Origin: Bacteroidales bacterium
GTDB lineage: Bacteria; Bacteroidota; Bacteroidia; Bacteroidales; GCA-2748055
Assembly (NCBI GenBank): GCA_029934875.1
Contig: JAOZLK010000201.1
Location: 1-7,587, forward strand
DNA length: 7,587 nt
Direction of reading: 5' to 3'
A program made the translations under genes and the position numbers. The notes under the pieces were generated by a model. The model saw only the letters and a list, made by a program, of their open reading frames with translations, made no database searches and was not told the origin of the DNA. Positions 5,466 to 7,587 of the stretch are shown in pieces; the stretch's first letter is position 1; every line of letters begins with the position of its first letter.

Positions 5466-7587
5466 ATGGAGATTGAGATAAGAGATATAGATGGGATTGT
5501 GGAGGAGCTGGGGACAGAGTCGCATGCGGTGATTCCTATTCTTCAGGCCATCCAGGGTCGTTATAATTTCCTTCCGGAAGAGGCCCTGAAGAGGGTGTGT
5601 GAACTTAGCGAGATCACGCCCGCTCAGATTGTGGGTGTGGCCAGTTTTTATTCGCAGTTCCGCTTTAAACCGGCTGGAAAGCACATCATCAAGGTTTGCG
5701 TGGGAACAGCCTGTCACGTGAAGGGTGCAGAGCAGGTTTATGATTCCATGAAACGTGAGCTTGGACTGGAAAAGGCAGATGATACCACTCCCTCGGGCGA
5801 GTATACCATAGAAAAGGTGAACTGCCTGGGGTGCTGCACACTGGCACCGGTGGTACAGATCGATGAGGTGACCTACGGTCATGTAAGTACATCGAAGGTA
5901 ACTTCCGTTTTGTCCGATTTTGAAAGCCAGGAAAGTGCTTCAAAGAAGAAAAAATATAAGTATGCCGACGGGGGTGAAGTCAAGGGCGAAATCCGAATCG
6001 GGCTTGGTTCCTGTTGCGTGGCCAGCGGGAGTGATGAGATCCGCGATTCGGTAAAGGATACCATCGATCGGAAAGGTCTGAATGTAAAACTGAAACATGT
6101 GGGTTGTGTGGGCATGTGTCACCAGGTTCCGCTGGTTGAGATCGTTCCCACTCATGGCGAGCCAACGCTCTACTCCAAGGTGGATGCTGCCGATGTGGAT
6201 CAAATTGTAGAACGGCATTTTAAGCCCGAAGGCCTGTTGAGGCGATTGACCAGCCGCCTGATGAGTGTCGCCAATTCAGTGAGAGATGACAGCCGCTGGG
6301 ATGGAGTCGACCGTTATTCGCTGGATGTCCGTGAGAAACATGTTTCTCTTTTCCTCGATAAACAGATCCCCATGGCTACCGAATTCAGGGGTGTAATTAA
6401 TCCTGTGGATGTGGTGGAGTATAAGCAACGGAATGGTTTCCGGGGACTACTCAGGGCTCTGAAACAAATGTCTCCCCAGCAGGTGATCGACGAGATTGTC
6501 GAAAGCGGTATTCGCGGACGCGGTGGTGGTGGTTCTCCAAGCGGAAAAAAATGGCAGATGGTGGCTGATGCTCCCGGTGAGAAGAAATATATCATCTGTA
6601 ATGGCGATGAGGGCGATCCTGGTGCCTTTATGGATCGCATGTTACTGGAGTCTTATCCCTACCGGATCATCGAAGGATTGATTGCTGCCGGATATGCTGT
6701 CGGTGCAGCGGAAGGGATTCTCTATATCAGGGCTGAATACCCCCTGGCTGTTACCCGTATCCAGCAGGCCCTGGTGGTTTGCAGGGAGCAGGGCTACCTG
6801 GGGAAGGATATCCAGGGTACGGGCTTTGATTTTGAGCTCTCTGTTTACCAGGGTGCCGGCGCTTTTGTCTGTGGTGAGGAAACTGCCTTGATTGAGTCCA
6901 TAGAAGGAAAAAGGGGCTTTCCCCGGATTCGTCCTCCTTTCCCTGCTATAAAAGGCCTGTGGGGATATCCAACGCTTGTGAACAATACTGAAACCTTTGC
7001 CCAGATTGCCTACATTTTGAAAAACAGGGCTGCATCCTTCAATAAAATAGGTACCGAGTCGTCAAAGGGTACAAAAGTCTTTGCACTGGCAGGGAAGGTT
7101 GCCCGGGGTGGACTCATTGAAGTGCCCATGGGCATGAGCATCCGGGAAGTTGTTGAGGAGATCGGGGGCGGGGTAGCCAATGGCAGGGAATTTAAGGCAG
7201 TACAGATCGGAGGCCCTTCGGGCGGATGTGTGCCAGCCTGGAAGGCAGATACGCCCATTGATTTTGAATCGCTGCAGGAAGTTGGTGCCATGATGGGCTC
7301 GGGCGGACTGGTGGTACTGGACGATGCCGATTGCATGGTCGATATTGCACGCTACTTTCTCACCTTCACCCAGAATGAGGCCTGCGGTAAATGTAGCTTT
7401 GGACGGATTGGTACTAAAAGAATGCTGGAAATTCTGGAGAAGATTACCACAGGAAGAGGAAGTGAAAAAGACCTGGAGAAGCTGGAGGAGCTGGCTCATT
7501 GGACCAAAGCCGGAAGCCTCTGTGCCCTGTGTGGAACGGCTCCCAATCCCATTCTTTCAACCCTGGAGTATTTCAGGGAGGAGTATG
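5466..7587 (+). CDS. NuoE / thioredoxin-like ferredoxin / NuoF fusion, NAD(P)H oxidoreductase subunit (3' truncated by window)
   Basis: One uninterrupted frame of 707 visible codons runs past the window end. Residues 1-150 are NuoE-like: a helical N-terminus with 'PILQAIQGRYNFLPEEAL', then a [2Fe-2S] thioredoxin fold with Cys78, Cys83, Cys120 and Cys124. A lysine-rich joint (160-165) leads to a second thioredoxin-like ferredoxin domain at about 175-245, with Cys183/184 and Cys214/218, as at the N-terminus of HydB/HndC. NuoF follows at about 300-535 with the FMN loop 'RGRGGGGSPSGKKW' (350-363), 'CNGDEGDPGAFMDR' and 'CGEETAL'. Then come an SLBB domain (about 540-620) and the Fe-S region from about 630 with Cys640, Cys643, Cys686 and Cys689. 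The family oxidises or reduces NAD(P)H through FMN in complex I, bifurcating hydrogenases and formate dehydrogenases. Two features differ from the usual NuoF: the third Cys of C-x2-C-x2-C is Gly646, and the loop Phe is Ser357. HydB-like members often continue into a ferredoxin domain, which would lie outside the window. ATG 5466 fits the usual NuoE start. Confidence 0.92.
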   Translation, partial: MEIEIRDIDGIVEELGTESHAVIPILQAIQGRYNFLPEEALKRVCELSEITPAQIVGVASFYSQFRFKPAGKHIIKVCVGTACHVKGAEQVYDSMKRELGLEKADDTTPSGEYTIEKVNCLGCCTLAPVVQIDEVTYGHVSTSKVTSVLSDFESQESASKKKKYKYADGGEVKGEIRIGLGSCCVASGSDEIRDSVKDTIDRKGLNVKLKHVGCVGMCHQVPLVEIVPTHGEPTLYSKVDAADVDQIVERHFKPEGLLRRLTSRLMSVANSVRDDSRWDGVDRYSLDVREKHVSLFLDKQIPMATEFRGVINPVDVVEYKQRNGFRGLLRALKQMSPQQVIDEIVESGIRGRGGGGSPSGKKWQMVADAPGEKKYIICNGDEGDPGAFMDRMLLESYPYRIIEGLIAAGYAVGAAEGILYIRAEYPLAVTRIQQALVVCREQGYLGKDIQGTGFDFELSVYQGAGAFVCGEETALIESIEGKRGFPRIRPPFPAIKGLWGYPTLVNNTETFAQIAYILKNRAASFNKIGTESSKGTKVFALAGKVARGGLIEVPMGMSIREVVEEIGGGVANGREFKAVQIGGPSGGCVPAWKADTPIDFESLQEVGAMMGSGGLVVLDDADCMVDIARYFLTFTQNEACGKCSFGRIGTKRMLEILEKITTGRGSEKDLEKLEELAHWTKAGSLCALCGTAPNPILSTLEYFREEY

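Noticed and set aside
6102..6122. A c-type haem motif at 'CVGMCH' in the NuoE/F fusion
   Set aside because: Spacing is C-x3-C-H, not C-x2-C-H, the protein lacks an export signal, and the cysteines fit the second pair of a thioredoxin-like ferredoxin.
6496..6891. Two short plus-strand open frames within the NuoF region
   Set aside because: They are in a different frame from the clear NuoF motifs, which run straight through this stretch.

Overview
The window looks like chromosomal DNA of an anaerobic or facultative member of the Bacteroidota, probably near Marinilabiliales/Prolixibacteraceae. This is inferred from protein style, moderate base composition, mostly weak ribosome binding sites and short GGTTATT-type intergenic repeats; no marker gene proves it. 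All seven genes lie on the + strand and form one redox locus.

Layout. (1) Bases 1-417 hold the C-terminal end of a PQQ-like beta-propeller protein whose start lies outside the window. (2) 441-1409 encodes a membrane-anchored NHL-type beta-propeller. (3) 1402-1605 encodes a 67-residue membrane-anchored or Tat-like peptide with a symmetric four-cysteine motif. (4) 1592-2167 encodes a Tat-exported, NapG-like ferredoxin with cysteines for four [4Fe-4S] clusters. (5) 2169-3467 encodes a NapH/NosR-like polytopic iron-sulfur membrane protein. Genes 1 to 5 are packed with overlaps or gaps of 23 bases or less, so they very likely share one transcript. (6) After a 66-base gap carrying a 20-bp direct repeat, 3534-5381 encodes a protein with three membrane segments, an acidic linker and a C-terminal eight-repeat beta-propeller. 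(7) Its stop codon lies in a perfect 28-bp palindrome, followed by a 14-bp tandem repeat. From 5466 to the window end runs a single open frame fusing NuoE, a second thioredoxin-like ferredoxin domain and NuoF. It is cut by the window end.

Working model (inference). The NuoE/F fusion would exchange electrons between NAD(P)H and iron-sulfur partners in the cytoplasm, as in bifurcating hydrogenases, formate dehydrogenases or complex I. The NapG/NapH-like pair would move electrons across or out of the membrane. Two or three exported propellers and the small cysteine peptide would form the outer part of the complex. No nitrate reductase, hydrogenase or other terminal enzyme is visible, so substrate and acceptor are unknown.

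The most unusual points are in the NuoF part. One cysteine of the canonical [4Fe-4S] N3 motif is missing while a new cysteine appears beside the fourth ligand. Two of the three phenylalanines that pack against the NADH adenine in complex I are also replaced. No RNA gene, insertion sequence or CRISPR array was seen. There is no gene-free stretch longer than 84 bases.
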